Shown here: piece after piece, positions 29,313-37,730 of the stretch
Numbering within the stretch: position 1 is the first letter of the stretch
Layout: each line of letters begins with the position of its first letter
Assembly (NCBI RefSeq): GCF_900625105.1
Contig: NZ_UYYD01000007.1
Span: 1-64,000, forward strand
Reading direction: 5' to 3'
Source of the DNA: Agathobaculum sp. Marseille-P7918
GTDB taxonomy: Bacteria > Bacillota > Clostridia > Oscillospirales > Butyricicoccaceae
Length of the DNA: 64,000 nt
Notes under the pieces: generated by a model
The model's database searches: none
What the model saw: the letters and a program-made list of their open reading frames with translations, nothing else
What the model was told of the DNA's origin: nothing
Program-made: the position numbers and the translations under genes

Positions 29313-29341
29313 ATCATACTACAAAACTCCCTATTTTTCAA
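29313..29341 (-). promoter_or_regulatory. Promoter of fruK
   Basis: On the minus strand TTGAAA (29341-29336), 17 bases, TATGAT (29318-29313). The leader to the start at 29188 is about 115 bases and contains a GC-rich hairpin (GCGGGC...GCCCGC, near 29246-29268). Confidence 0.6.
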
Positions 29342-29433
29342 GCAAAGGGGGACTATTTTATTGTATCATGTTCTCCACTATCGTCAGCCTGCCCTGCGCC
29401 GCAGGCATCCCGCCATGCTGCGCGCAAAGCAGA

Positions 29434-29459
29434 GCCTCCCGCACATTCGTGCGGGAGGC
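29434..29459 (-). terminator. Terminator after the phosphoesterase gene
   Basis: GCCTCCCGCAC (29434-29444), loop ATTC, GTGCGGGAGGC (29449-29459): an 11-bp perfect stem 20 bases past the stop at 29479, with TCTGCTTT following on the minus strand. Confidence 0.75.
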
Positions 29460-29478
29460 TTCGTTTCAAACAGCACTC

Positions 29479-32400
29479 TTATGCGATTTTCTCGACAAAA
29501 CGCATCAGGATGGTGGCAACCTCTGCGCGGGTCGCGTTATCCTGCGGTGCAAGCATATTGTGATCGGTGCCGTTGATCAGGCCGTCGCCCACTGCCCAGT
29601 TCAGGGCATCCACTGCATAATCCGAAACGGCTGCATAGTCTGCGAACTGCTCGATCTCGGTCTCCACTGCCGCCGCGTCATCGCCCGTGGACTGCACATA
29701 GCGGTACAGGATCGCCGCCATCTGCTCGCGGCTGACCGGCGCATCCGGCTCGAACTTGTCCGCTTCCGTGCCGGTTACAATGCCGTTCTCGGCTGCCCAG
29801 GCAACATAAGGTGCATAGTACCCGTCCGCTGCCACGTCGGTGAACTGTGCCGCCGCCTGCGCGCCGCTGCCGTCTGCTTCTGCCATGCGGCCGAGCACGG
29901 TGACGAACATACCGCGGGTCATATCGGTCTCCGGCTCAAACGTGGTGGCGGAAGTGCCGGTAAACAGGCCTGCGTCCACAACATAGTTGATGGCGTCCTT
30001 CGCCCAGTGGCTGGTGATATCCGTGAAGGTCAGCTCCACCGGCGTGCCCGGATCGGCCTCACCGCTGTAATCGTCGAAATCGGATGCGTAGTTCTGGTAA
30101 ACCGTCTCGTCCTGATGGCCCGCCGCGCCTTCAAAGGTGCCGGCGTTCCAATCGACCAGCGTGTTCCAGACCTTGGTGTCGCCCGCGGTCAGCTTGTACT
30201 CGCGCAGCACCGGGATATTGGACTCGGTCTCATTCAGATCGGAGACAAAGCTGGTGACCACGCGGACGTAAGAAGCTTCGCCCAGGCCGGTCAGATCGAT
30301 CGTGTTCTGGCCGTTTTCGAGCGTGAAGGTCTTTTCTTCCTTGACCTTGCTGCCGTCGTCCGAAGTCTGCACGGTCGCGGTGATGGAAGCCGCGCCTGCG
30401 ATCGTTGCGTCATAGGTCAGTGCGGTCGGCGCCGCCGATGCCTCGACCCATTCGGTGGTGTGCGAACCCTTGGTCTCGATGTCGCCTTCCTCAAAGCGCA
30501 GCCAGATCTTGAGCGAATCCGCCTTCGGGCCGGCCGCTGACTGGTTCTCGCGCACCTGATCGTTTTCCTCCGAGGTCAGCTTGTCCGTGTAGAAACGCAC
30601 CTGAGAGATCGCGCCCGGCAGCATGGTGTGGTACATGCCGCGGTTGCGGTTGGTTTGCAGGGTGTTCTTGAAGCCCAGACCGATGTACATCGGCTCGCCT
30701 TCCCAGTTCTTGACCGGCGCGGTAAAGGCAGGCTTGTCTACATGCGCGCTGTTGTAGCCGTTTTCATAGGAGTCGCCGCCGGTCTCAAAGTCGAACGCGC
30801 TGGTGTACTGCACCCAAGTGTCCTTCTGGATGCCGGCCTGCGGATCGTCGCTGTCGTTCCAGCTGAACTCGCCGTTGTCGTCCAGCAGGCAGACGCCGTA
30901 GGTCACCTTGCCGGTCTCACGAACCGCCATGCGGAACAGGTACGGCGTGCCCCAGCCGAGGCCGATGCCCTTGACCATCAGCGGGTTGTGGTCCGGGATC
31001 GCGCCCGTGCCGTCCAGATCGACATACTGCTCGGTCAGCTCGGATACGCCGCCCTTGGTCGTGCCCTCGCTGGGCAGGTTGGCAAATACCATGCCGGTGC
31101 AGGCGTCGTCCACCGTGTAGCCGCCATTGTCCGGAATCTCGATGTAGTCGCGCTTGCCGTCCAGAATCAGCGTGCGGTTGCCTTCGTCATCCGTGCCGAA
31201 TTCCGGCGCGCCATGGATATAACCGTCGTTGCCGTTGCCGGACAGGTCCTTGACAATCGGCATGCCCTGAATCGAGCCTTCAATGTTGATCGTCTGCGCG
31301 GCGGCATTGCCGATCGTCACCGTGTATTCGCCCGCCTCCGGGAAGGTGTAGGAGAATTCCACGGTCTTGGTCTCGTCCGACGCCAGATCATACTGCTGCG
31401 CCGCCACCGTCTGGCCGTTGACCTTGAATTCCGCAATGGCCGTGCCGGCCTCGTTGCCGATATTGGTCACGTCCGCCTTGATGTTCAGCTTGTTGCTGCC
31501 CATATCGCTGATTTCCCCGTCGCCCATCTTGGTGCGGACGTTGGTGTAGTCAAAGGTCGCGCCGCGGTACTGTACGTTGACGCTCGCGCTGGTGCCCGCC
31601 AGCGAAACCTGATGGGTGCCCAGTGCGGTCATGCGCACCGTGCCGCTCAGGTTTGCGGACTCGCCCGGCTCGAGGATCTTGGTGGCGCCGTCAAAGCTGT
31701 ACAGATACCGGGTTTCGCCGTTGTCGATCACCGGGATGACCGCCGCGGCAATGCCCTTGCCGTTGTTGGTCACGGTTGCCGAAACCGTCACTTCACCGTT
31801 GTACTGCACGGTGGTCGGCGTGATGGAAATGTTGCTGTACGCCAGCTGCTGCTTGTCCTTTGCGATCTTGATGGTGTTGGCCACCTTGGAAGCAGACGAC
31901 GCCGTCTCCGCGCCGTAGTTCTCCACCGTCAGCAGGCCGTCGCCCGGCGTGCCGGTAATGTGGAAGAAATCGCCCTTCTTGTTATAGGTACGCGCATCCT
32001 GATGGGTCAGGTACACCGTGCCCGCGCCGACCGCGGGATCGTCCGAAACCGCCAGCGCATAGCTGTGCGTGTGGCCGGCGATCATCAGATCGACATTGCC
32101 CGGTTCAATGACTTCCGGAATATAGCGCTTGGTGTACGCGTTGGAAACCGGATGATGCATCATAATCAGACGGAACTCGGCGTTCTTGGCCGCGTCCGAA
32201 GCCAGATCCTGCTTGAGCCACGCCATCGCGTCCTCAATGGTCTGCAGCGTGGAAGCGTCCGCCTGATTGCCGGTCGCTTCGGAGTTCATCTGGAACAGGC
32301 CCCACGGGTTGCTGTTCATGGTGATGATGTGCACGCCGCCGTAGTTGAAGGAGCTGTCGCCCTCAACCGTCGCGCCGTACTCCTCGTCCTGGATGTTGTA

Positions 32401-33045
32401 AATGTAGGTATCAAAATACACATCGCCCTGGTCATGGTTGCCGCTGGAGTAAACGACCGGATACGAATGGATGAAATCATCCTCGCTGTCGCCCGCCAGC
32501 CAGAAGCTGAACTGCTCGGCCTGCGCGCCGGTGCCTTCCACCAGATCGCCGCAGTGCAGGATGATGTCCGGATCGTATTCCTTGACCGCCGCATCCAGTT
32601 CCGAACGGGTGGCAAAGATGTGCGAATCCGACAGCGAGATCAGGTTGATCCGATCCGGGTCGTCGGACAGCGTGCGGAAGCTGGCCGCGCATTTCTCACC
32701 GTTTTCCAGCTGCACCTCGTAATAATACCGGGTGCCGGGCTGCAAGTCGGACAGCTTGTAGTGGTAAAAGTTCATCTTTTCGCCCTGGAAGTTCGGGGCG
32801 TCCGCATCCACTTCTACCGAAATCGGTTCGCACAGGCTGTCCTCGGATGTGCCGTACGCGATCGTGGACACGCCGGGCTTGGTGCTCTCCCAGACGACGA
32901 CCATGCTGTCCGTCTTGGGCGCGAGCAGATACGGCCCGTTTTTGAAGGTTGCCTGATCGTCCGCCGCAAACGCTGCCGGCAGCATGGCCGCCACCATGAT
33001 TACCGCCAGCAAAAGGCTGAGCAGGCGCTTGCCCTGTTTTCTCAT
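29479..33045 (-). CDS. SLH-anchored purple-acid-phosphatase-like metallophosphoesterase
   Basis: 1188 residues, signal peptide (MRKQGKRLLSLLLAVIMVAAM...AFAA). Residues about 33-125 are an N-terminal fibronectin-like domain of purple acid phosphatases (YLLAPKTDSMVVVWES). The catalytic domain (about 132-345) shows the metal-binding series DSH (D140, H142), GDLVEG (D167), GNHD (N203, H204), MMHHP and AGHTHSY. CARDB-like beta domains follow (YSNISITPTTVQYNGEVTVSATVTNNG), then a LamG/concanavalin-like domain (about 630-860) that may bind glycans, and three SLH domains (FTDITSHWAKDAINYVVDAG; FTDVAADGYYAPYVAWAAENG; FADYAAVSDYAVDALNWAVGDG). Predicted to release phosphate from phosphomonoesters or diesters at the surface. 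The neighbouring MurR/RpiR regulator may control it. Confidence 0.9.
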   Translation of the reverse strand: MRKQGKRLLSLLLAVIMVAAMLPAAFAADDQATFKNGPYLLAPKTDSMVVVWESTKPGVSTIAYGTSEDSLCEPISVEVDADAPNFQGEKMNFYHYKLSDLQPGTRYYYEVQLENGEKCAASFRTLSDDPDRINLISLSDSHIFATRSELDAAVKEYDPDIILHCGDLVEGTGAQAEQFSFWLAGDSEDDFIHSYPVVYSSGNHDQGDVYFDTYIYNIQDEEYGATVEGDSSFNYGGVHIITMNSNPWGLFQMNSEATGNQADASTLQTIEDAMAWLKQDLASDAAKNAEFRLIMMHHPVSNAYTKRYIPEVIEPGNVDLMIAGHTHSYALAVSDDPAVGAGTVYLTHQDARTYNKKGDFFHITGTPGDGLLTVENYGAETASSASKVANTIKIAKDKQQLAYSNISITPTTVQYNGEVTVSATVTNNGKGIAAAVIPVIDNGETRYLYSFDGATKILEPGESANLSGTVRMTALGTHQVSLAGTSASVNVQYRGATFDYTNVRTKMGDGEISDMGSNKLNIKADVTNIGNEAGTAIAEFKVNGQTVAAQQYDLASDETKTVEFSYTFPEAGEYTVTIGNAAAQTINIEGSIQGMPIVKDLSGNGNDGYIHGAPEFGTDDEGNRTLILDGKRDYIEIPDNGGYTVDDACTGMVFANLPSEGTTKGGVSELTEQYVDLDGTGAIPDHNPLMVKGIGLGWGTPYLFRMAVRETGKVTYGVCLLDDNGEFSWNDSDDPQAGIQKDTWVQYTSAFDFETGGDSYENGYNSAHVDKPAFTAPVKNWEGEPMYIGLGFKNTLQTNRNRGMYHTMLPGAISQVRFYTDKLTSEENDQVRENQSAAGPKADSLKIWLRFEEGDIETKGSHTTEWVEASAAPTALTYDATIAGAASITATVQTSDDGSKVKEEKTFTLENGQNTIDLTGLGEASYVRVVTSFVSDLNETESNIPVLREYKLTAGDTKVWNTLVDWNAGTFEGAAGHQDETVYQNYASDFDDYSGEADPGTPVELTFTDITSHWAKDAINYVVDAGLFTGTSATTFEPETDMTRGMFVTVLGRMAEADGSGAQAAAQFTDVAADGYYAPYVAWAAENGIVTGTEADKFEPDAPVSREQMAAILYRYVQSTGDDAAAVETEIEQFADYAAVSDYAVDALNWAVGDGLINGTDHNMLAPQDNATRAEVATILMRFVEKIA

Positions 33046-33271
33046 TCCGATTCACTCCTTCTCTTTTTTGTTTCTCTCTCTTTCTTCCGCTTTTCGTCGG
33101 TCACGCTGCCCGTTTTGGAATAATATTCTCTACTATTTTCGTCTTGCCTCCTTCTGCCCCGCGTTTGGCATCGCGAACAACTTTTGCTGATAGTGTTATC
33201 ATACGTTGAAAAAATCGTGATATCAAGCAGTTTTTCGTCACTTTTGTTAATTTCAGCACTTGTCCACAAAT

Positions 33272-33338
33272 CGGAATAATGTTTTTTATTCAACATTTCT
33301 TAAAAAATAATGTTCATTTTTATCGAACATTATTCCGC
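33272..33338. promoter_or_regulatory. Nested inverted repeats, candidate MurR/RpiR operator
   Basis: CGGAATAATGTT (33272-33283) and AACATTATTCCG (33327-33338) are a perfect 12-bp inverted repeat. A second AATAATGTTC (about 33308-33317) pairs with GAACATTATT (33326-33335). So AATAATGTT occurs three times (one inverted) in 67 bases. It lies upstream of the phosphoesterase gene and just past the regulator's terminator, a natural operator position. No family consensus was matched. Confidence 0.45.
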
Positions 33339-33355
33339 CACAGAGATAAAACATG

Positions 33356-33381
33356 CCTCCCGGCACTGCAGCCGGGAGGCA
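33356..33381 (-). terminator. Terminator of the MurR/RpiR gene
   Basis: GCCTCCCGGC (33356-33365), loop ACTGCA, GCCGGGAGGC (33372-33381), followed on the minus strand by ATGTTTTATC; 14 bases past the stop at 33396. Confidence 0.75.
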
Positions 33382-33395
33382 CATCGTTTTTTAGA

Positions 33396-34232
33396 TTATT
33401 TCAGGCGGAATTCTTCCAGCGCCGCCTCCATCCGGGCGGTGTGGTTGAGCGCGCTGTTTTTCCGGCGCAGCGCCAAACCAACGTACAAACTGTCGATCAG
33501 CGAAATCTGCGCCACGCGCGGCGACACGAACAGCTGCTCGGGCGAATAGAGCTCCAGACACAGATCGACCGCCTGCTGCACCGGCGTTTGCGGAAAGCCG
33601 GTGATCGCGATGGTAGCGGCCCCGCCGGCCCGCGCCTTTTCCAGCGCGCGCACCACTTCCAGCGTCCGCCCGGTATGCGTGATGCCGACCGCAACCGCAT
33701 GCCGGTCGAGCAGCCCGGCCTCGATCTGGCTCAAATGCGCATCCGTGACCGCCTGCGCGTTCATCCCAATGCGCATCAGACGGATATAGAAGTCCTCCGC
33801 GATCGACGCCGAAGCGCCCAGACCGAAAAACACAATCCGGTCCGCATGATGCATCAGATCAACCGCGCGGCCGATTTTGTCGTAATCCAGCAGCTCCAGC
33901 GCATGTTCCAGCGTATCGATATTGCGGGAAAACACCTTGCGGACCACGGTTTCCGCATCGTCCTCGGTGGACAGCTCTTCAAAGATCGTCCGCCGCTCGT
34001 GCGGCGCGCTTTTGACCAGCATGAGCTTGAACTCCGCAAAACCGCTGCATCCGACCAGCTTGCTGAAACGCACGATGCTGGATTCCGCCACCCCTAAAAT
34101 CCGCGCCAGATGCTGCACACTCATGGTCGTAACGGCGTCCGAATTCTCCAGCACATACTGCGCGATTTTCTTTTCCACACGATGCAAAGAGGGATACATC
34201 CCCTCGAGCGTCATATACAGATTCTTTTCCAA
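33396..34232 (-). CDS. MurR/RpiR-family transcriptional regulator (HTH + SIS)
   Basis: 278 residues. The start is a TTG at 34232 (..GGGGAATGTGGAATC upstream); an ATG at 34214 is the alternative. Residues 1-80 are the RpiR-type helix-turn-helix (VEKKIAQYVLENSDAVTTMSVQHLARILGVAESSIVRFSKLVG). Residues about 115-245 are a SIS domain (RIVFFGLGASASIAEDFYIRLMRIG; VGITHTGRT) that usually binds a phospho-sugar effector. Divergent from the GPH transporter and upstream of the phosphoesterase, so it probably controls one or both in response to a sugar phosphate (inference). Confidence 0.92.
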   Translation of the reverse strand: MEKNLYMTLEGMYPSLHRVEKKIAQYVLENSDAVTTMSVQHLARILGVAESSIVRFSKLVGCSGFAEFKLMLVKSAPHERRTIFEELSTEDDAETVVRKVFSRNIDTLEHALELLDYDKIGRAVDLMHHADRIVFFGLGASASIAEDFYIRLMRIGMNAQAVTDAHLSQIEAGLLDRHAVAVGITHTGRTLEVVRALEKARAGGAATIAITGFPQTPVQQAVDLCLELYSPEQLFVSPRVAQISLIDSLYVGLALRRKNSALNHTARMEAALEEFRLK

Positions 34233-34336
34233 GATTCCACATTCCCCTCATCACAAAATGGGTTTCGGTTTCCGATCCGCTTCCCGCAGCGCCTCCACAG
34301 TCCGTCGGCGCCGGTTCCGGCAAAATGGAATGGTTC

Positions 34337-34366
34337 ATTATACCACATTTTCCCCCGTTTGTCATC
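34337..34366 (-). promoter_or_regulatory. Promoter of the MurR/RpiR gene
   Basis: TATAAT (34342-34337) on the minus strand, preceded by GATGAC/TGACAA with 16-18 bases of spacing. The other half of this divergent region contains TTGGTATACAA near 34461-34471, a near-palindrome about 25 bases before the GPH gene that could be an operator. Confidence 0.5.
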
Positions 34367-34489
34367 GCCGCCACGGCGGTTCGGCCTATGCATTCTGCCC
34401 ATATGGAACATATATCCTTTTTACATTCTGCAAATTGATTTTTATTCCTCGCGGCGATATATTGGTATACAAAGGACGAAGGGCGTGGC

Positions 34490-35890
34490 ATGGCATTGGA
34501 CGGAAAGCAGTTTGAACCCATCCGGCGAAAAGAGAAAATCGCGTACGGCACCGGCGATGTGGCGTGCAATATCGTATTTGCACTGACCACCTCGCTGCTG
34601 CTTTATTTTTATACCAATGTGGTCCATGTCAACGTGTTCACCGTCGGCGTCATCATGATGATCTCGCGCATTTTCGACGGCATCAGCGATGTGCTGATCG
34701 GCTTTCTGATCGACCGCACCAAATCCCGTCACGGCAAAGCGCGGGCCTGGATCTTGTGGATGATGTTCCCGTATGCGCTGTCCGCCATTTTGCTGTTTAC
34801 CGTACCGCAGGCCGCGCACTGGGTACAGGCCATTTATATTTTCATCACTTATAACTTCTGCACCACCGTGGTCTATACCGCGCTCAACCTGCCGTATGCC
34901 ACGCTGGCCAGCCTGATTACGCGGGATGTCAACCAACGGGCTTCGATCAACCTGTACCGGACCGGCATGTCCGCCATCGGCAATCTGGTGATCACCTCGG
35001 TCACCTTCCCGCTCGTCTCCGCGCTCGGCGATACCCAGCAGGCATGGGTGGCCGTTTCCATCCTGTATGCGCTGCTGGCGCTGCTGCTGCTCTGGTTCTG
35101 CTTCAAAAACTGCCACGAACGGGTGCATCTGCCCACCGGCCAGCGCGGCGGACAGTCCATCCCGCTGCTGCAAAAGCTGCGTCTGATCCTGACCAACCGC
35201 TATTTCATCCTGTTCTTTCTGCTGTCGATCGCCCTGTCGCTTTATGAGGCGATCACCGGCTCCTGCACGGCATACTATGCGCAGTATATTCTGCACAACC
35301 GCAACCTGACCGGCGCGTTCGCCTCCTTTGAGGCGATCCCGCAGATCATTGTCGTTCTGCTCCTGTCTCCGTTTATCTACCGGTTCGGCAAACGCAACGT
35401 CGCCTTTGTGGGCGCAGTGATCGCGTCTGTCGGCGTCGCCAGCCAATTCCTCGATCCGGACAACCTTTCTTTGGCGATGCTGGCCTGCATCCTGCGCGGC
35501 ATCGGCAAGGGCTGCTTCCGCGGCGTGAAATATTCCATGCTCTCCGATATCATCGAATACGGCAACTGGAAAACCGGCGTGCGGCTGGAAGGCATGATCG
35601 TCTCGACCACCACGGCCGGGCAGAAGTTCGGCAGCGGCATCACCACCGCCGCCATCAGTCTGCTGCTCGATCTGGCGGGTTTTGCCGGCGAAGCCGCCAT
35701 CCCCGCCAGCGCCAAGGCGATGATCGCGTATATTTACATCGGCGGCAACCTGCTTGCATGGGCGCTGATCGCCCTGCTGCTGATCCTCTACCGACTGGAC
35801 AAGCATTACCCGCAGATCATGGCGGATCTCGCCAAGCGGGAAGCCGCAGCCGACCTTGCAGCAGACGATGCGTCCACCACCAGCGCGTAG
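34490..35890 (+). CDS. GPH-family (glycoside-pentoside-hexuronide) sugar:cation symporter
   Basis: 466 residues with about 12 hydrophobic helices. The pattern EKIAYGTGDVACNIVFAL, then DGISDVLIGFLIDRTKSRHGKARAWI, is the classic GPH signature (MelB/XynP/UidB type), and YSMLSDIIEYGNWKTGVRLEGM matches the second-half motif. It would import a glycoside or uronide with Na+ or H+. Its place opposite a MurR/RpiR repressor suggests sugar-regulated expression. It has its own terminator at 35967-36005. Confidence 0.9.
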   Translation: MALDGKQFEPIRRKEKIAYGTGDVACNIVFALTTSLLLYFYTNVVHVNVFTVGVIMMISRIFDGISDVLIGFLIDRTKSRHGKARAWILWMMFPYALSAILLFTVPQAAHWVQAIYIFITYNFCTTVVYTALNLPYATLASLITRDVNQRASINLYRTGMSAIGNLVITSVTFPLVSALGDTQQAWVAVSILYALLALLLLWFCFKNCHERVHLPTGQRGGQSIPLLQKLRLILTNRYFILFFLLSIALSLYEAITGSCTAYYAQYILHNRNLTGAFASFEAIPQIIVVLLLSPFIYRFGKRNVAFVGAVIASVGVASQFLDPDNLSLAMLACILRGIGKGCFRGVKYSMLSDIIEYGNWKTGVRLEGMIVSTTTAGQKFGSGITTAAISLLLDLAGFAGEAAIPASAKAMIAYIYIGGNLLAWALIALLLILYRLDKHYPQIMADLAKREAAADLAADDASTTSA

Positions 35891-35966
35891 TTGGAAACGA
35901 TCGGGTCCAGACGCAGATTATCCGCGCCGTCGTTTTCAAAAAAGCTGCGTCTTTTATGGAGCAATA

Positions 35967-36005
35967 AAAAAATGCACTTTTCCATTTTGGAAAAGTGCAT
36001 TTTTT
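35967..36005. terminator. Terminator shared by the GPH gene and tRNA-Ser(GCT)
   Basis: An 18-bp perfect stem (35967-35984 with 35988-36005, loop TTT) with A/T tracts at both ends. Its last T (36005) is the complement of the tRNA CCA end, the same arrangement as at tRNA-Leu. Confidence 0.88.
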
Positions 36006-36095
36006 GGCGGAGACGGAGAGATTTGAACTCTCGCGCCGGTTTCCCGACCTACTCCCTTAGCAGGGGAGCCCCTTCACCAGCTTGGGTACGTCTCC
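36005..36095 (-). tRNA. tRNA-Ser (anticodon GCT)
   Basis: Minus strand: acceptor GGAGACG (36095-36089) pairs with CGTCTCC (36015-36009), discriminator G (36008), CCA encoded (36007-36005). Anticodon loop CTGCTAA gives GCT for AGC/AGU. A long variable arm (AGTAGGTCGGGAAACCGGCGC) fits serine. No promoter of its own was seen, so it is probably cotranscribed with the tRNA-Ser(TGA) upstream. Confidence 0.94.
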
Positions 36096-36128
36096 ATGTC
36101 AAGTAGTAGCTTCGCCAAGCAAAATGGA

Positions 36129-36236
36129 TGGCGGAGCGGGTGGGATTCCTTTTTCTGCGGAAAAAGCCACGGCGGTTGCAACATGCCGCCGGCATATTGC
36201 CAAAAGCCGCCTTTCGAATCCCCCACCTTTGGCTCC
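36129..36236 (-). other. tRNA-Ser-like relic in the spacer between two tRNA-Ser genes
   Basis: On the minus strand this 108-base element starts GGAGCC and ends ..CCCACCCGCTCCGCCA. That end is an exact copy of the 20-base 3' end of tRNA-Ser(TGA) (36129-36148 equals 36246-36265), including the acceptor, G discriminator and CCA. The two ends form an imperfect outer stem, and an inner GGCGG/CCGCC stem fills the middle. There is no usable anticodon arm. It lies inside the likely tRNA transcript. It may be a failed duplication or an attachment-site remnant of a lost element. Confidence 0.6.
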
Positions 36237-36245
36237 GTTAATATT

Positions 36246-36334
36246 TGGCGGAGCGGGTGGGATTCGAACCCACGCGCCCTTTCGGACAAACGGTTTTCAA
36301 GACCGCCTCGTTATGACCACTTCGATACCGCTCC
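36246..36334 (-). tRNA. tRNA-Ser (anticodon TGA)
   Basis: Minus strand: acceptor GGAGCGG (36334-36328) pairs with CCGCTCC (36256-36250), discriminator G (36249), CCA encoded (36248-36246). Anticodon loop TCTTGAAAA gives TGA for UCN codons. The variable arm and T arm (GTGGGTTCGAATCCCAC) are normal for serine. Confidence 0.95.
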
Positions 36335-36359
36335 GTATCTTGCCCGATAAGCAAGAAGT

Positions 36360-36388
36360 ATTATACCATGTGTTTTGGTATTTGTCAA
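36360..36388 (-). promoter_or_regulatory. Consensus promoter of the tRNA-Ser pair
   Basis: TTGACA (36388-36383), 17 bases, TATAAT (36365-36360) on the minus strand. The -35 overlaps the stop codon of the ArsC/Spx-like gene (36385-36387). Confidence 0.85.
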
Positions 36389-36741
36389 TCCTTTTTGAAC
36401 ATCTGCTCCCATTCGGCCTGCCGGAAGCCGACCAAAACGAAATCCTCGCTCACCAGCAGCGGCCGCTTGACCAGCATGCCGTCGGTCGCCAGCAGCGCCA
36501 GCTGCTCGTCCTCGCTCATGCCGGGCAGTTTGTCTTTCAGCCCCAGCGCCTTATACTGCAAGCCGCTTGTGTTGAAAAACCGTTTGAGCGGCAAGCCGCT
36601 GCGGCCATACCACGCGCGCAGCTCGTCCGCCGTCGGATTGTCCTGCTTGATATCGCGTTCCTCGAACGCAATGCCCTGTGCTTCCAGCCACTTTCTGGCC
36701 TTCTGACAGGTGGAGCACTTGGGATAACAAACAAACAGCAT
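36385..36741 (-). CDS. ArsC/Spx-like thioredoxin-fold protein
   Basis: 118 residues from ATG 36741 (MLFVCYPKCSTCQKARKWLE), with TAGGAGGAG upstream. The CSTC motif near residue 9, the typical length, NTSGLQYK and the C-terminal RPLLVSEDFVLVGF are features of the ArsC/Spx/YffB group. Members are either arsenate reductases or the RNA-polymerase-binding Spx; the lack of other ars genes nearby and the CxxC motif leave both open. It follows the membrane protein gene by 11 bases and is probably cotranscribed. Confidence 0.85.
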   Translation of the reverse strand: MLFVCYPKCSTCQKARKWLEAQGIAFEERDIKQDNPTADELRAWYGRSGLPLKRFFNTSGLQYKALGLKDKLPGMSEDEQLALLATDGMLVKRPLLVSEDFVLVGFRQAEWEQMFKKD

Positions 36742-36752
36742 ATGTTCTCCTC

Positions 36753-37589
36753 CTATTCCTGTGCGTCCGATGCGCGGTCCCGGCACAGCATAAACAGCTC
36801 TGCCGCCAGCAGGATGCAGGCCGCTACCGACAGGCAGCCGCGCAGAATCATCTTGGCCGACCATTCCGGCGTGGTCACGCCCATCAGACGGGAAAGGCCG
36901 TAGCCGCCCAGATCGGACACCGCCATGGTCGTGGTCACCGCGCTGAAGAACGCCAGCAGCGCCGGACGCGGCTTGCCGTACAGCAGGCGCGCCAGATAAT
37001 AAAACGCAAGCACCAGAATCACATCCGCCACCAGGCCGAACGCAAAGGATGCCAGCTTGGGATCGACGCAGGTCATGCGATAGTTGACCAGCAGGTGCAG
37101 GCAGCTCCACAGCAGCGGCACCAGCGTCAGCTTGGCGGACTGCGCGGTCATCTCGCCGCCCTGTGCCTTCGCCAGACCGATCGCGCACATGCCGCACAGG
37201 ACCGAAACCACCGCATAGACGATTTCCAGGATCTTGGCCCAGCCGGCGGCGTCCTCCTCGCCGGTCGTCATCGTCAGATACAGGTATCCCAACCCGCCTA
37301 CTACAATCAGCAAGCCGGAAATGACCGCCGCCATGCGGAACAGCGGGTTCTGCGTGCCCAGCAGCTGTTCAAACGGCACGGCATTCCGCTTGCGCAGCGG
37401 CAGGCTCAGCACCGCATACAGCACCGCCGCGAGCACCAGCAGCGCCGTGAAATACCATACCCATGCATCGCCCACCGCAGGCAGGCCCGTATCAATATCA
37501 AAGCCGTTGAGCAGATGCAGCGCGCGCACCACCACGCCCGGCAGGCACAGCACAATCATCAGAATCGGCAAAAACTTCGTTTGTTTCAT
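36753..37589 (-). CDS. Multi-span membrane protein, function unknown
   Basis: 278 residues from ATG 37589 (MKQTKFLPILMIVLCL), with GGAGGGA upstream. About seven hydrophobic segments are visible (near residues 8-25, 45-65, 90-112, 125-145, 170-190, 205-225, 250-270). No transporter or enzyme motif recognised. It forms a two-gene unit with the ArsC/Spx-like protein. Confidence 0.75.
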   Translation of the reverse strand: MKQTKFLPILMIVLCLPGVVVRALHLLNGFDIDTGLPAVGDAWVWYFTALLVLAAVLYAVLSLPLRKRNAVPFEQLLGTQNPLFRMAAVISGLLIVVGGLGYLYLTMTTGEEDAAGWAKILEIVYAVVSVLCGMCAIGLAKAQGGEMTAQSAKLTLVPLLWSCLHLLVNYRMTCVDPKLASFAFGLVADVILVLAFYYLARLLYGKPRPALLAFFSAVTTTMAVSDLGGYGLSRLMGVTTPEWSAKMILRGCLSVAACILLAAELFMLCRDRASDAQE

Positions 37590-37624
37590 TCCGTTCCCTC
37601 CAGAGGTGTTTGACATACAAAGTT

Positions 37625-37653
37625 AGTATACCACATCGTGTTCTCCTGTTCAA
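37625..37653 (-). promoter_or_regulatory. Promoter of the membrane protein/ArsC-like unit
   Basis: TTGAAC (37653-37648), 17 bases, TATACT (37630-37625) on the minus strand, about 35 bases before the start at 37589. Confidence 0.65.
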
Positions 37654-37669
37654 GTAACGCTGCAAAAAC

Positions 37670-37701
37670 AGCTCTTTCCGGCTCAAACACCGGAAAGAGC
37701 T
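37670..37701 (-). terminator. Terminator of the cation/proton antiporter gene
   Basis: A 12-bp perfect stem (37670-37681 with 37690-37701) followed on the minus strand by GTTTTTGC, 29 bases past the stop at 37731. Confidence 0.85.
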
Positions 37702-37730
37702 GTCTGTTTGCTGTCATTTTATCCCGTTTA

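Noticed and set aside
34442-35806. Long minus-strand ORF (454 codons) opposite the GPH transporter
   Set aside because: Antisense shadow in GC-rich coding DNA; low-complexity His/Gln/Arg composition, no ribosome site, and the plus-strand gene has clear family motifs.
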